From: Curtobacterium sp. UCD-KPL2560
GTDB lineage: Bacteria; Actinomycetota; Actinomycetes; Actinomycetales; Microbacteriaceae
Length of the DNA: 36,322 bases
Direction of reading: 5' to 3'
NCBI RefSeq assembly: GCF_001705035.1
Contig: NZ_MCIG01000026.1
Span: forward strand, 1 to 36,322
Positions 1 through 8,215 of this stretch are shown here, one piece after another. A model generated the notes under the pieces. It saw only the letters and a list, made by a program, of their open reading frames with translations. It was not told the origin of the DNA and searched no databases. A program made the translations under genes and the position numbers. Every line of letters begins with the position of its first letter. Within the stretch, counting starts at the first letter, position 1.

Positions 1-253
1 GGTGGGCGGCTGGCGCCGTCGGTTCGGGTGGCCGGGCGGCGTCCATCCTGACACCGTGCCGCGCGCGCGTCCGAACCCCGCGGGGTCCGGACGACACGGG
101 ACGCAACATTGCAGGACGCAACAGTGTCGGACCCGAGGTGCAACGCGGGTGCGTGCCGGGTATTCCCCGGTGCGTCCGGGAGGCGCGGTGCGGCGCCGCT
201 GGGCCGGTCGCGGCGCGCGGGTGGTCCGGTCGGGCGCGGGGGCGCGCCGCGGC

Positions 254-1534
254 TCAGGTGGTCGGGAGCGCGCGGGCGGCCCGCGTGGCGACGGCGGCCA
301 CGGCGAGCGCCGCGCCGAGGAACACCACCGCCAGGATCGCCCACCCGACCGTCCCCATGTCGATCGCCGTGACCGTGACGACGGTCGGCGCGAGCATCGC
401 CGCCACGGCGTAGCCGGTGCCGTACACGCCCTGGTAGGCACCGATCCGGTCGGCCGGTGCGAGCTCGAAGCTCAGCGCCCAGCCGGCGGCGCTCGAGGTG
501 ATCTCGGCGAGCGAGTGCGCGACCGCCGCCACGACCAACACGGCCGCCGCGACCGCGACCGGCACCCAGTCGTCCCCGCGCACCCACCCGGCCGCCGCCC
601 ACAGCCCGCACGCGACCGCCATCACCCAGCCGGCGTGCCGCATCACCCGCGCCGCGCCCGCCACGGTGTCGGTACCGCGGCTCATCCGCACCTGGAGCAG
701 GACCACGGCCACGGTGTTCACGAGCAGGAGCGGCGACACGAGCACGTCCGGTGCCACCGTGTGCTGGACGACCCAGAGCGGCACCGCGACCTCGAACAGT
801 CCGAACTGCATGCCGAACACGCCCGTCAGGGCCGACACCGCGAGGAACCGCACGTCACGGTAGGGGCTGCGGCCCGCGGGCTCCCGGCGGAGGATCGTGC
901 CGGTGTCGGTGCGCTCGGCGGGGGCGGGGTCGACGCGTGCCGCCCGGAGTCCGGCGACGAGGAACGCCGACGAGACGAAGAGCAGCCCCGACACGACCAT
1001 CGTCACGCGGTACGCCTCGCCCGTCCCGATCGCGAGGGGGATCGCCGCGAGCGCCGTACCGACGCCGATGCCGACGTTCGTCACGGTGCGCATGGTCGCG
1101 CGCACCCGGACGCGGTCCGGTCCCGGGAAGGCCCGGCCGACCGCGGCACTGCGGACCGAGCCGCCGCCCTGCTGCGCGAGCGTGACGACCGAGGCCGTGA
1201 GGATCAGCGTCGGGAGGTCGTGCACGAGCACGTAGGCGACGAGCGCCGTGCCCTGGACGACGTGCAGCCAGACGAGCATGCGACGGGCGCTGTACCGGTC
1301 GGCCAGGTGCCCGAAGACCAGCGAGGACGCGACGCCGACCGCACCGGCCACCGTGAGCCCGAGGCCGACCGCGACCGGGGGGATGCCGACGATCGTGATG
1401 AGGTAGAGCGACGTCAGCGTGAAGAAGGCGCCGCGGCCCAGGGTGTCGACGAGCGTGACGGTGAGCAGGCGTCTGAGCGTGGTGTCCCGGCGGACGAGTT
1501 CGCGGATCGGGACCTGCTGCTCGGCGGTGCTCAT
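254..1534 (-). CDS. MFS transporter, probable drug/metabolite exporter
   Basis: This 426-residue protein has about twelve hydrophobic segments and no signal peptide, as expected for a major facilitator superfamily permease of the inner membrane. The loop after the second helix pair reads FGHLADRYSARRM (about residue 75), matching the MFS motif A pattern GxLaDrxGrR. Proton-coupled efflux of a small molecule is the usual role of such actinobacterial proteins; the substrate cannot be read from sequence. The ATG at 1532-1534 starts a well-behaved N-terminus, but no good Shine-Dalgarno precedes it, so a leaderless message is possible. It is divergent from an ArsR-type regulator only 56 bp away, which is its likely controller. 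Family assignment is firm; substrate and direction of transport are unknown. Confidence 0.88.
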   Translation of the reverse strand: MSTAEQQVPIRELVRRDTTLRRLLTVTLVDTLGRGAFFTLTSLYLITIVGIPPVAVGLGLTVAGAVGVASSLVFGHLADRYSARRMLVWLHVVQGTALVAYVLVHDLPTLILTASVVTLAQQGGGSVRSAAVGRAFPGPDRVRVRATMRTVTNVGIGVGTALAAIPLAIGTGEAYRVTMVVSGLLFVSSAFLVAGLRAARVDPAPAERTDTGTILRREPAGRSPYRDVRFLAVSALTGVFGMQFGLFEVAVPLWVVQHTVAPDVLVSPLLLVNTVAVVLLQVRMSRGTDTVAGAARVMRHAGWVMAVACGLWAAAGWVRGDDWVPVAVAAAVLVVAAVAHSLAEITSSAAGWALSFELAPADRIGAYQGVYGTGYAVAAMLAPTVVTVTAIDMGTVGWAILAVVFLGAALAVAAVATRAARALPTT

Positions 1535-1590
1535 CCCACAGTTCTGGCAGGGACGGGGGTGCCGTGCGAACGGATGTAGGTTCGGGCTTC

Positions 1591-2547
1591 ATGATCCGCT
1601 ACCGCCTCGAACCGTCGGACGTGTCGGCCGTCCGGTTCGGGATCTCGCCGCTGTCCGAACTCGGGCTCGGACTCCGCGCGTTCCGGGAGCCGGAGCGGTA
1701 CCCGTTGCAGCGCCCGTGGACCGATCGCGTCGCGGGGGTCCTGCCGTTGCTCGACCGCGAGGTCCTGTCCGGGCTCGTCGACGACCGCCGGTGGGTGGCG
1801 GACTTCGTGAACCCGCGGCCCGACTCACCGCTGACGTCGTTCGACGACGAGCTCCGTGCCCTCGGTCGGATCCGGCCGGAGCGGCTCCGCGGGGACCTCG
1901 AGCGCGTGCACGGCACGGTCCCCGCGGTGTTCGCCGGACGCCACGACCGCGTGGTCGAACGGCTCCAGCAGGCCCTCGCGACGACGTGGGAGCTGTGCTT
2001 CGCGCCGTACTGGCCGCGGATGCGCCGCGTGCTGCAGGCGGACGTCACCCACCGCGGCCGGGTCGCTGCGCACGAGGGGGTCGGCGCGGTGCTCGCCGGG
2101 CTGTCCGAGAGCGTGCGGTTCGACGGCCGGCACGTGGACGTCCGCCTGAGCAGTCCGATCGCCCGGGACCGGCCCGTGCAGGGCGAGGGGCTCACGCTCG
2201 TGCCGTCCGTGTTCGTCGTCCGGGCGTCGACGCCGATCGACGACGACCTGCCCCCGACGGTGATGTACCCGGCCCGCGGGCAGGGGGCCATGTGGTCGAC
2301 CGCGTCCCACCCCGACGCCGGAGCCGTGCGGGACCTGCTCGGCCGGACCCGGGCGGCGCTGCTCGAGGCCCTGGGCGAGCCGTCGTCCTCGACCGACCTG
2401 GCGATGCGCTTCGGGGTGTCGACGTCGGCAGTGAACCAGCACCTGCGCGTGATGGAGCGCGGCGGGCTGCTCAACCGCACGCGGTACGGCCGGGCGGTCC
2501 TGTACTACCGCAGCACGGTCGGCGACGCGCTCCTCCGGCGGGAGTGA
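1591..2547 (+). CDS. ArsR-family winged-helix transcriptional regulator (DUF5937-like)
   Basis: The product is a 318-residue soluble protein. The last 80 residues form an ArsR-type winged helix: the stretch around SSTDLAMRFGVSTSAVNQHLRVME gives the recognition helix and GLLNRTRYGRAVLYY the wing. The long N-terminal part is typical of the actinobacterial DUF5937 ArsR-like group and has no metal-binding Cys motif, so it probably senses an organic ligand or works through protein contacts. I chose ATG 1591 because the open frame upstream (from 1564) encodes unconserved-looking residues. A TAGGTT element at 1575-1580, about ten bases before the ATG, suggests leaderless transcription. It is divergent from the MFS transporter gene and probably represses it, which is inferred from position alone. 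Confidence 0.8.
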   Translation: MIRYRLEPSDVSAVRFGISPLSELGLGLRAFREPERYPLQRPWTDRVAGVLPLLDREVLSGLVDDRRWVADFVNPRPDSPLTSFDDELRALGRIRPERLRGDLERVHGTVPAVFAGRHDRVVERLQQALATTWELCFAPYWPRMRRVLQADVTHRGRVAAHEGVGAVLAGLSESVRFDGRHVDVRLSSPIARDRPVQGEGLTLVPSVFVVRASTPIDDDLPPTVMYPARGQGAMWSTASHPDAGAVRDLLGRTRAALLEALGEPSSSTDLAMRFGVSTSAVNQHLRVMERGGLLNRTRYGRAVLYYRSTVGDALLRRE

Positions 2548-2557
2548 CCGCCGCCCC

Positions 2558-3079
2558 TCAGTCCTCGGGGTCGAGCCGGCCCAGCCACGAGCGCAGCACG
2601 TCCTCGAGCAGCCGCTGCTCACGCGCGGGGACCAGGTCGAGCAGTCGCCGCTCGTTCGCCATGTGCGCCGTGAAGGCCGCGTCGATCAGCTGCAGCCCGG
2701 CCGCTGTGAGGCGCACCGCCCGGCCCCGACCGTCGGCGTCGCTCACACGCCGCACCACGAGCCCGGAGCGTTCGAGCCGGTCGAGCCGTTTCGTCATCCC
2801 ACCGCTGGTCACCATCGTGGAGGCGGCGAGGTCGCCGGCGCTCCGCTCGTAGGGTGCCCCGGCCCGACGCAGCGCCGCCAGGACGTCGAACTCCCCTTCG
2901 CTGAGGCCGTGCTCGGCGTACACGGCAGTGATCTCCTCGGTGAGCCGCGCCGCCAACCGGTGCAGGCGTCCGACGACCCCCTGCGGCGCGACGTCGACGT
3001 CGGGACGCTCGCGGCGCCACTCCTCCTGGATGCGCGCGACCCGGTCCTGGCGTTCGTCGTCTCCGTCCACGAGCACCAC
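2558..3079 (-). CDS. MarR-family transcriptional regulator
   Basis: With the GTG at 3079 the protein has 173 residues, normal for MarR repressors. It has an N-terminal dimerisation helix region, then a winged helix with recognition part AASTMVTSGGMTKRLDRLE and wing GLVVRRVSDADGRGRAVRLT. MarR proteins bind palindromes as dimers and release them on binding phenolic or other ligands. The GTG start is preceded at suitable spacing by GGGAAGG, whereas longer starts would run through the palindromes at 3085-3123. An ATG exactly inside the larger palindrome (3110-3112) is the alternative start, giving 184 residues beginning MEDN. It is divergent from an EamA exporter, the probable target; autoregulation is likely because the palindromes cover both starts. 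Confidence 0.88.
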   Translation of the reverse strand: MVLVDGDDERQDRVARIQEEWRRERPDVDVAPQGVVGRLHRLAARLTEEITAVYAEHGLSEGEFDVLAALRRAGAPYERSAGDLAASTMVTSGGMTKRLDRLERSGLVVRRVSDADGRGRAVRLTAAGLQLIDAAFTAHMANERRLLDLVPAREQRLLEDVLRSWLGRLDPED

Positions 3080-3084
3080 TGTAC

Positions 3085-3123
3085 CTTCCCGGGAAGCTAT
3101 GTTGTCTTCCATGGAAGACAACA
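3085..3123. promoter_or_regulatory. Paired palindromic operators for the MarR regulator
   Basis: Two perfect palindromes share the half-site CTTCC/GGAAG. The first is CTTCCCGGGAAG at 3085-3096. The second is 24 bp, at 3100-3123, with left half TGTTGTCTTCCA. Their centres are 21 bp apart, two helical turns, so two dimers would sit on the same DNA face. The second contains the ATG start of the EamA gene, so binding would block initiation directly. That MarR binds here is inferred from position and symmetry. Confidence 0.75.
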
Positions 3124-3998
3124 ATCGGTGGATCCTCGTCGCGGCGCTGGCACCCGTCCTGTGGGGCAGCACCTACTTCGTCACGAGGACGTTCCTCCCA
3201 CCCGGTGCCCTCTGGGGCGGGACCCTCCGCGCGCTCCCGGCGGGACTCCTCCTGCTCGCGATCGTCCGGCGGGTGCCGCACGGCTCCTGGTGGTGGAAGG
3301 CCGTGGTGCTCGGCGTGCTGAACGTCGGCGGGTTCTTCGTGCTCGTGTACCAGGCGGCGCAGCTGCTGCCCTCGAGCATCGCGTCGACCGTCATGGCGAC
3401 CGCACCGATCACCCTCGCGCTCCTGGCGTGGACCGTCCTCGGCGAGCGTCCGTCCGGGTGGCGCCTGGCCGGGGCCACCGTGGGCATCGGCGGCGTCGCA
3501 CTGCTCCTCCTCGGCGGGGCCGGGCACGTCGACGGCACCGGTGTCGTGACGTCGGTCGCGGCGATGGTCGCGTCCTCGCTCGGTTTCGTCCTCGGCAAGA
3601 AGTGGAACCCGGAGGTCGGTGTCCTCCCGTCCACCGCGTGGCAGCTCGTCCTCGGGGGCATCGTCCTGCTGCCGGCCGCGTTCCTCGTCGACGGTCCGCC
3701 GCCCCACCTCGGGCCGGCGGCACTCGCGGCCACCGTGTGGCTCACGCTCGCCGCGACCGCCGTCGCGTACCTGACGTGGTTCACGGCACTCGACCACCTC
3801 CGCGGGGACGTGATCGGACTGGTCGGGTTGCTCAACCCGGTCGCCGGCGTGCTGCTCGGCGTGATGGTCGGTGGCGAAGCCCTCGGGACGCGTCAGCTGA
3901 TCGGCCTCGGGCTCGTCCTGACCGGCATCGCCGGACCGCTGCTGCTCGGACCGCGGGGAACCACCACGGTGGCTCCCGCCGCGCGCGCACACCCCTAG
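3111..3998 (+). CDS. EamA/DMT-family transporter (RhaT/YdcZ type exporter)
   Basis: This 295-residue membrane protein has ten predicted helices in two homologous halves, as in the drug/metabolite transporter superfamily. The N-terminus reads APVLWGSTYFVTR, the classic start of the first EamA repeat, and the second repeat begins near residue 145. EamA proteins usually export amino acids, purines or small toxic metabolites; the substrate here is unknown. The ATG lies inside a 24-bp palindrome and there is no clear ribosome binding site, while TATGTT sits at 3098-3103, so a leaderless message is likely. The stop TAG interlocks with the stop of the converging gene in a shared CTAG. Confidence 0.88.
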   Translation: MEDNNRWILVAALAPVLWGSTYFVTRTFLPPGALWGGTLRALPAGLLLLAIVRRVPHGSWWWKAVVLGVLNVGGFFVLVYQAAQLLPSSIASTVMATAPITLALLAWTVLGERPSGWRLAGATVGIGGVALLLLGGAGHVDGTGVVTSVAAMVASSLGFVLGKKWNPEVGVLPSTAWQLVLGGIVLLPAAFLVDGPPPHLGPAALAATVWLTLAATAVAYLTWFTALDHLRGDVIGLVGLLNPVAGVLLGVMVGGEALGTRQLIGLGLVLTGIAGPLLLGPRGTTTVAPAARAHP

Positions 3999-4885
3999 CG
4001 GTCGAACAACCCACCGAGGAAGTCGCCGCCGAGGTTCGACGCCTGCTCCCCCAGACCGCCGACCTGCTCACCCAGACCACCGACCTGCTCGCCCAGACCG
4101 CCGGCCTGCTCGCCGACGCCCGCGACCTGCTCACCCAGCCCGCCGGCCTGCTCGCCGAGTCCGCCGAGGAACTCCCCGCCACCGGCGGCGATGCCCTCGA
4201 AGTCGACGCCGAGGTCCGCGGCACCCGCGAGGACCGGCCCGGCAGCGGCACTGAGGACCGCTCCCCCGGCGACGGCGACCGCGAGGCCGCCGACCGCCAT
4301 CGCACCGGCACCGACCGCCGCGCCGCCCGCGAAGGAGCCACCCCGGCCGCCGAGGGCACGCCGGAGGAGTCCGGGCTGCGCGACCTCGGCGCGGGTCGCC
4401 GCACGGGCCATGCCGCCGGCGGAGTCGTCGCGCAGGTGCTCGTGCGGCGGCAGCTCGGAGTTGAGACGGTCCCGGACCTGCTGGCGCTGCTCGGGCGTGA
4501 GCCGGGCGAAGGCGTCGTGGTGGATCTGCTCGAGACGCTCCGGGGGCGCCGTGCGGAGCAGGTAGTCGTACTTCGCGAGGGCGACCGCGTCCGGGTCGGC
4601 CTGCCCGCGCTGCTGCGGTCGCTGACCGTGCTGCTGCTGCGGCTGTCCGTACGACTGCTGGCCGTGCTGCTGCGACTGTCCGTACGACTGCTGGGCGTGC
4701 TGCTGCGGCCGCTGCCGGTCGTCGCCCGTCAGCTTGTCCGCCGCGCCGCGGACGATGTTGCGCCAATCGGTCCCACCCGACGACTGCGGGGTCGCGGAGT
4801 CCGGGCTCCCCTGCCCGCGCTGCTTCTGCATCTGCTTGTCGATGACCTTCGAGGCCATGCCGAGGATCCGGTTGAGGTTCGCCAT
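3995..4885 (-). CDS. Gln-rich, Gly-repeat protein of unknown function
   Basis: This 296-residue protein has four parts. Residues 1-57 are polar and begin MANLNRILGMASKVIDKQMQ. Residues 58-95 are extremely rich in Gln with repeated QQSYGQ and QQHGQ units. Residues 100-155 form a compact charged helical domain (LTPEQRQQVRDRL is characteristic). Residues 183-224 are a Gly/Ala hydrophobic stretch that could span a membrane. The tail (242-296) repeats the heptad GGLGEQ(A/V) about six times. I chose ATG 4885 because AAAGG lies upstream and the longer frame adds low-quality sequence. Similar proteins in Microbacteriaceae are sometimes labelled cation-transporting ATPase, but no ATPase motif is present. 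Function unknown; the Q-rich segment looks prion-like or aggregation-prone. Confidence 0.75.
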   Translation of the reverse strand: MANLNRILGMASKVIDKQMQKQRGQGSPDSATPQSSGGTDWRNIVRGAADKLTGDDRQRPQQHAQQSYGQSQQHGQQSYGQPQQQHGQRPQQRGQADPDAVALAKYDYLLRTAPPERLEQIHHDAFARLTPEQRQQVRDRLNSELPPHEHLRDDSAGGMARAATRAEVAQPGLLRRALGGRGGSFAGGAAVGAGAMAVGGLAVAVAGGAVLSAAAGPVLAGAADLGVDFEGIAAGGGEFLGGLGEQAGGLGEQVAGVGEQAGGLGEQVGGLGEQVGGLGEQASNLGGDFLGGLFDR

Positions 4886-5261
4886 GACCCAACCTTTGTG
4901 ATCACACATGTGAGCACTCAGCATCGCAGCCGTGCCCCAGCCGTCGAACGCCTGCGCATCCCCTGAGGCAGGCGTCGGCACCCGACAGTTCCCGCGTGGA
5001 CACCCGCACGTGGTACATCACCGGACACTCCGGTAGTCTCTCCGCGGCTGCGGGACCGCCGGACCGCAGCCAGGCGGACGAGCGAGGCCCGGACCTGCAG
5101 CAACAGATCCGGGCCTCAGTTCGCCTTCCGAGTGGAAAGCCAGGGATGCATCACCATCCCCGAGCTCGTCGCTCGGATCGATGGTAGCCGAGCCCGCTCG
5201 GCACCGCATCCCTGACCGGAAGCTCCTCGTGTCCGCCGGCGACGACACCGGGAGGTCATCG
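4886..5261. other. Gene-free interval rich in inverted repeats; possible structured RNA
   Basis: No credible coding frame lies in these 376 bases. Perfect hairpins occur at 5020-5034 (6 bp, loop 3), 5046-5071 (8 bp, loop 10) and 5084-5117 (10 bp, loop 14). A branched element at 5141-5214 is closed by a 9-bp stem (CAGGGATGC with GCATCCCTG) and encloses two 6-bp hairpins (5160-5176, 5187-5202) that carry the same CCGAG/CTCGG arms. It could be the leader of the small membrane peptide at 5262, or a small RNA on either strand. No T-loop or known riboswitch core was seen. The palindromes TGTGATCACA (4897-4906) and CACATGTG (4905-4912) lie just upstream of the Gln-rich gene and could be protein sites. 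Confidence 0.45.
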
Positions 5262-5372
5262 ATGTCGCGAGACGACGACGACCGGACCAGGCGTCAGGCG
5301 TTGTGGCTGGGGGTCGCGAGCTTGCTCGTGAACTCCGTCCGGCTCCTGGTCGACCTGCTCCGCAAGGGCTAG
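5262..5372 (+). CDS. Small single-span membrane peptide (36 residues)
   Basis: A well-placed GGGAGG (5250-5255) precedes ATG 5262. The peptide has a charged head (SRDDDDRTRR), one hydrophobic helix (LWLGVASLLVNSVRLLVDLL) and a basic tail. An overlapping frame starting at 5181 is longer but lacks such a ribosome binding site. A strong bidirectional terminator follows immediately, which supports a real transcript. I do not recognise a family. It may be a small regulator of a membrane protein or simply a conserved orphan. A composition artefact cannot be excluded for so short a frame. Confidence 0.5.
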   Translation: MSRDDDDRTRRQALWLGVASLLVNSVRLLVDLLRKG

Positions 5373-5376
5373 GGAA

Positions 5377-5417
5377 GGGGGTGCCCCTCGTCGCAGCCGG
5401 CGGCGAGGGGCACCCCC
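5377..5417. terminator. Bidirectional hairpin terminator
   Basis: A perfect 14-bp stem (5377-5390 pairs with 5404-5417, arm GGGGGTGCCCCTCG) with a 13-base loop lies between the converging small membrane peptide gene and the alditol oxidase gene. There is no U-tract, as is common in high-G+C actinobacteria. Confidence 0.8.
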
Positions 5418-5421
5418 GCCG

Positions 5422-6687
5422 TCAGGCCAGCAGCCGCGCCAGGAACGCGTTGCGGAACCGCCCGGTCGGGTCGAGGGCCCGCGCGAGGGCCGCGAAGTCG
5501 TCGAGCCGCGGGTACGCCTCGTGCAGGCGCTCGACACCCGCTGCGGAGACCTTGCCCCAGTGCGGCCGAGGGTCGAACGGCGCGAGGACCTCCTCGATCC
5601 GCTCGACCGCCGCCGCGACGGCCGCGGGGTCCCGACGGAAGGTGAAGTGCAGGCCCACCGACTGCCGACCGGTCGAGGGCGCGAGCCACGCGGTGTCCGC
5701 GGCGATCGTCCGGACCTCGGCGGCGATGAGGATCGGCGCGAACACGTCGTGCAGCGGGCGGAGCGCCTCGAGCGCGGCGACGGCGGACGCCGCCGGGACG
5801 AGGTACTCCGCCTGGATCTCCGCGCCGGTGGACGGCGTGAAGGTCGACCGGAAGTGCGGCAGCCGCTCGGACCACGGCCCGGGGACGCCGCCCTGCTCGG
5901 TGACGCCGGCGGTGTCGTTCTCCCCGGGGTGCACGGGCCCGGTCGCGCGTCGAGCACCGAGCGCGACGAGGTCGACCGACGGCGCGTGCTCGTCGACGCG
6001 GTGCTTCGTCCAGACCTGGCGGGCGCCGCGGTCGTCGAACGCCGTGAACAGCGAGACCGAGTAGGCGTCCGACACCACCGCCTCGAAGTGTCCGAGCACC
6101 GCGTCCCACGGCAGGTCGAGGTGCACGGTCGTCGCGACCCGGAACGTCGGCTCGATCGCGAGCTCGACCGCGGACACGACGCCGAGCGCGCCGAGCGCCA
6201 CCCGGTGCGCGTCGAGCGCACCGTCCGGCGAGGACGCGTCGACGACCGCGAGCGAGCCGTCCGCGCGGACGACCTCGAGTCCGACCACCGCCTGCGCGAG
6301 CGAGGGGTTCCGGACGCCCGAGCCGTGCGTCCCGGTCGCGACCGCACCGGCCACCGAGATGTGCGGCAGGGACGCGAGGTTCGCGAGAGCCCAGCCACGG
6401 GCCTCCAGGCCGGCGGCCACCTGCGCGTGCGTCATGCCGGCGGCGACCCGCACCACCCGACGCTCGGCGTCGACGTCGAGCACGGGCGGCAGCCCGGCGA
6501 GCGTGACCTGGACGGCGTCGGTGTCGGCGATCTCGTTGAACGAGTGCGTCGAGCCGAGCGCCGTCAGGCGCGGCGTGGCCGCGACGAGCTGCTGCAGGTC
6601 CGCCACCGAGGTGGGGCGGGCCAGCGCGGAGGCACGGTACGTGACGTTCCCGGCCCAGTTGGTGCGCGTCGTCGCGGCCACGGTCAC
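5422..6687 (-). CDS. aldO: FAD-linked alditol oxidase (xylitol/sorbitol oxidase type)
   Basis: This 421-residue flavoprotein of the vanillyl-alcohol oxidase family closely resembles streptomycete AldO, which oxidises the terminal carbon of alditols such as xylitol and sorbitol to the aldose, releasing hydrogen peroxide. The N-terminal FAD domain contains GSTHSFNEIA, with His48 the expected covalent flavin anchor (His46 in AldO), and SLPHISVAG with Ser106. The substrate domain has EVR (Glu324, Arg326) and HWGKV (Lys379), matching AldO Glu320, Arg322 and Lys375. The GTG start lies four bases after the araA stop, so it is the last gene of the ara operon. Context suggests arabitol or another pentitol as source of an aldose for AraA. 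Gulono-/arabinono-lactone oxidase is the less likely alternative. Confidence 0.88.
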   Translation of the reverse strand: MTVAATTRTNWAGNVTYRASALARPTSVADLQQLVAATPRLTALGSTHSFNEIADTDAVQVTLAGLPPVLDVDAERRVVRVAAGMTHAQVAAGLEARGWALANLASLPHISVAGAVATGTHGSGVRNPSLAQAVVGLEVVRADGSLAVVDASSPDGALDAHRVALGALGVVSAVELAIEPTFRVATTVHLDLPWDAVLGHFEAVVSDAYSVSLFTAFDDRGARQVWTKHRVDEHAPSVDLVALGARRATGPVHPGENDTAGVTEQGGVPGPWSERLPHFRSTFTPSTGAEIQAEYLVPAASAVAALEALRPLHDVFAPILIAAEVRTIAADTAWLAPSTGRQSVGLHFTFRRDPAAVAAAVERIEEVLAPFDPRPHWGKVSAAGVERLHEAYPRLDDFAALARALDPTGRFRNAFLARLLA

Positions 6688-6691
6688 GGTC

Positions 6692-8215
6692 CTAGAACCC
6701 GCGGTCGAGCCGGTGCCACGCCTGCTGCAGGCGGAGCTCGTCCGTGAACGCGCGGGCGGTGGTGTGCTCGTCGATGACCAGGAACTCGGTGCCGACCATC
6801 GTCGCGAGGTCCTCGACCACCTGCAGGCCCACGGCCGTCGTCATCACGGTGTGGTGCGCGGCCCCGGCGGTGAGCCAGGCCTCCGCGGCGACCGGGAAGG
6901 ACGGGCGCGGCTCCCACACGGCACGGCCGACCGGGAGCTTCGGCAGCGCCTCGGTCGGGGGCACCACGTCGACGACGTTCGCGGTGAGGCGGAAGCCGTC
7001 GCGGGTGTCGGACAGCGCGACGACCACGGCCTCGCCGGCGTCGGCGGTGAAGACCAGGCGGACCGGGTCGTCCTTGCCGCCGATGCCGAGCGGGTGGACC
7101 TCGAGCGTCGGCGTCGCGGTGGTGAGCGTCGGTGAGACCTCGAGCATGTGGGCGCCGAGGATCTTCTCCGCACCCGGGGTGAGGTCGTACGTGTAGTCCT
7201 CCATGAGCGACGCGCCACCGGGAAGCCCGGCGCCGGCGACGTTCATCGCGCGGACCAGGACGGCGGTCTTCCAGTCGCCCTCCGCGCCGAAGCCGTAGCC
7301 GTCCGCCATCAGCCGCTGCACCGCGAGGCCGGGCAGCTGCTTGAGCGTGCCGAGGTCCTCGAAGTTCGTGGTGAACGCGGCGCTGTCGTTCTGCTCGAGC
7401 AGGGCGCGGAGGCCGAGTTCGATCGCGGCCCCGTCGCGGAGCGCGTCGTGGCGGTCGCCGCCGTTCCGCAGCGCCGGGACCACGTCGTAGTCGCGCTCGT
7501 ACGACGCGACGAGGGCGTCCACCGCCGCGGTGTCCGCCTCCGCGTCCGCGACCGCGGCAGCGAGCTCGTTCACGGCCCAGGTGTTCACCTGCACGCCGAG
7601 CTCGATCTCGGCCTCGGTCTTGTCGCCCTCGGTGACGGCGACGTACCGCATGTTGTCGCCGAAGCGCGTGAGCTTGAGCGACCGGACGGCGGCGGCACCG
7701 GCCGCGGCACGGGTCCAGTCGGACACGCGCTGCTGCACGCGCGGGTCGGACACGTGGCCGACCGCGGTCGCGTGGCGGACGCCGAGGCGCGCCAGGGCGT
7801 ACCCGAACTCGCGGTCGCCGTGCGCGGCCTGGTTGAGGTTCATGAAGTTGAAGTCGATGTCGCCCCACGGGAGCGTGACGTTCGCCTGCGTGTGCAGGTG
7901 CAGGAGCGGCTTCGTGAGGGCCTGCAGGCCGCCGATCCACATCTTCGCCGGGCTGAACGTGTGCATCCACGTGGTGACGCCGATGACCTTGTCGTCGCTG
8001 CTGGCCTCGATGAGCGCGCGGCGGATGCCGTCGGCGTCCTTGAGGACGGGCTTCCACACGAGCTTCACCGGCAGCGCTCCGGCGAGCTCGGCGTGCACGG
8101 CCCGGCTCTGCTCCTCGACCTGGCGGAGGGTCTCCTCGCCGTACAGGCCCTGCGACCCGGTGAGGAACCAGACCTCGTAGCTGTCCAGGGTGGCCTGGGG
8201 GTTCACCTGCGTCAT
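6692..8215 (-). CDS. araA: L-arabinose isomerase
   Basis: The 507-residue product has the usual length and features of L-arabinose isomerase, which converts L-arabinose to L-ribulose in the cytoplasm using a divalent metal. The start region [16 protein letters not shown] is diagnostic. Conserved metal-site segments [11 protein letters not shown] and LMEDYTYDL carry the catalytic Glu residues, and [13 protein letters not shown] is another family signature. ATG 8215 was chosen over the much longer open frame because it overlaps the araD stop as ATGA and begins at the family N-terminus. It is the third gene of a minus-strand operon araB-araD-araA-aldO. Assignment is secure. Confidence 0.97.
   Translation of the reverse strand: MTQVNPQATLDSYEVWFLTGSQGLYGEETLRQVEEQSRAVHAELAGALPVKLVWKPVLKDADGIRRALIEASSDDKVIGVTTWMHTFSPAKMWIGGLQALTKPLLHLHTQANVTLPWGDIDFNFMNLNQAAHGDREFGYALARLGVRHATAVGHVSDPRVQQRVSDWTRAAAGAAAVRSLKLTRFGDNMRYVAVTEGDKTEAEIELGVQVNTWAVNELAAAVADAEADTAAVDALVASYERDYDVVPALRNGGDRHDALRDGAAIELGLRALLEQNDSAAFTTNFEDLGTLKQLPGLAVQRLMADGYGFGAEGDWKTAVLVRAMNVAGAGLPGGASLMEDYTYDLTPGAEKILGAHMLEVSPTLTTATPTLEVHPLGIGGKDDPVRLVFTADAGEAVVVALSDTRDGFRLTANVVDVVPPTEALPKLPVGRAVWEPRPSFPVAAEAWLTAGAAHHTVMTTAVGLQVVEDLATMVGTEFLVIDEHTTARAFTDELRLQQAWHRLDRGF

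Noticed and set aside
2-1579. Long plus-strand open frame opposite the MFS gene
   Set aside because: It is the antisense shadow of a high-G+C gene: Arg/Asp/His-rich, no recognisable domain. Many similar long frames opposite araA, araB, GH13, GH35 and the ABC genes were dropped for the same reason.
5141-5214. tRNA-sized (74-base) branched element considered as a tRNA gene
   Set aside because: The closing stem is nine pairs, only two inner hairpins are present, and there is no T-loop TTCRA sequence or plausible anticodon arm on either strand.
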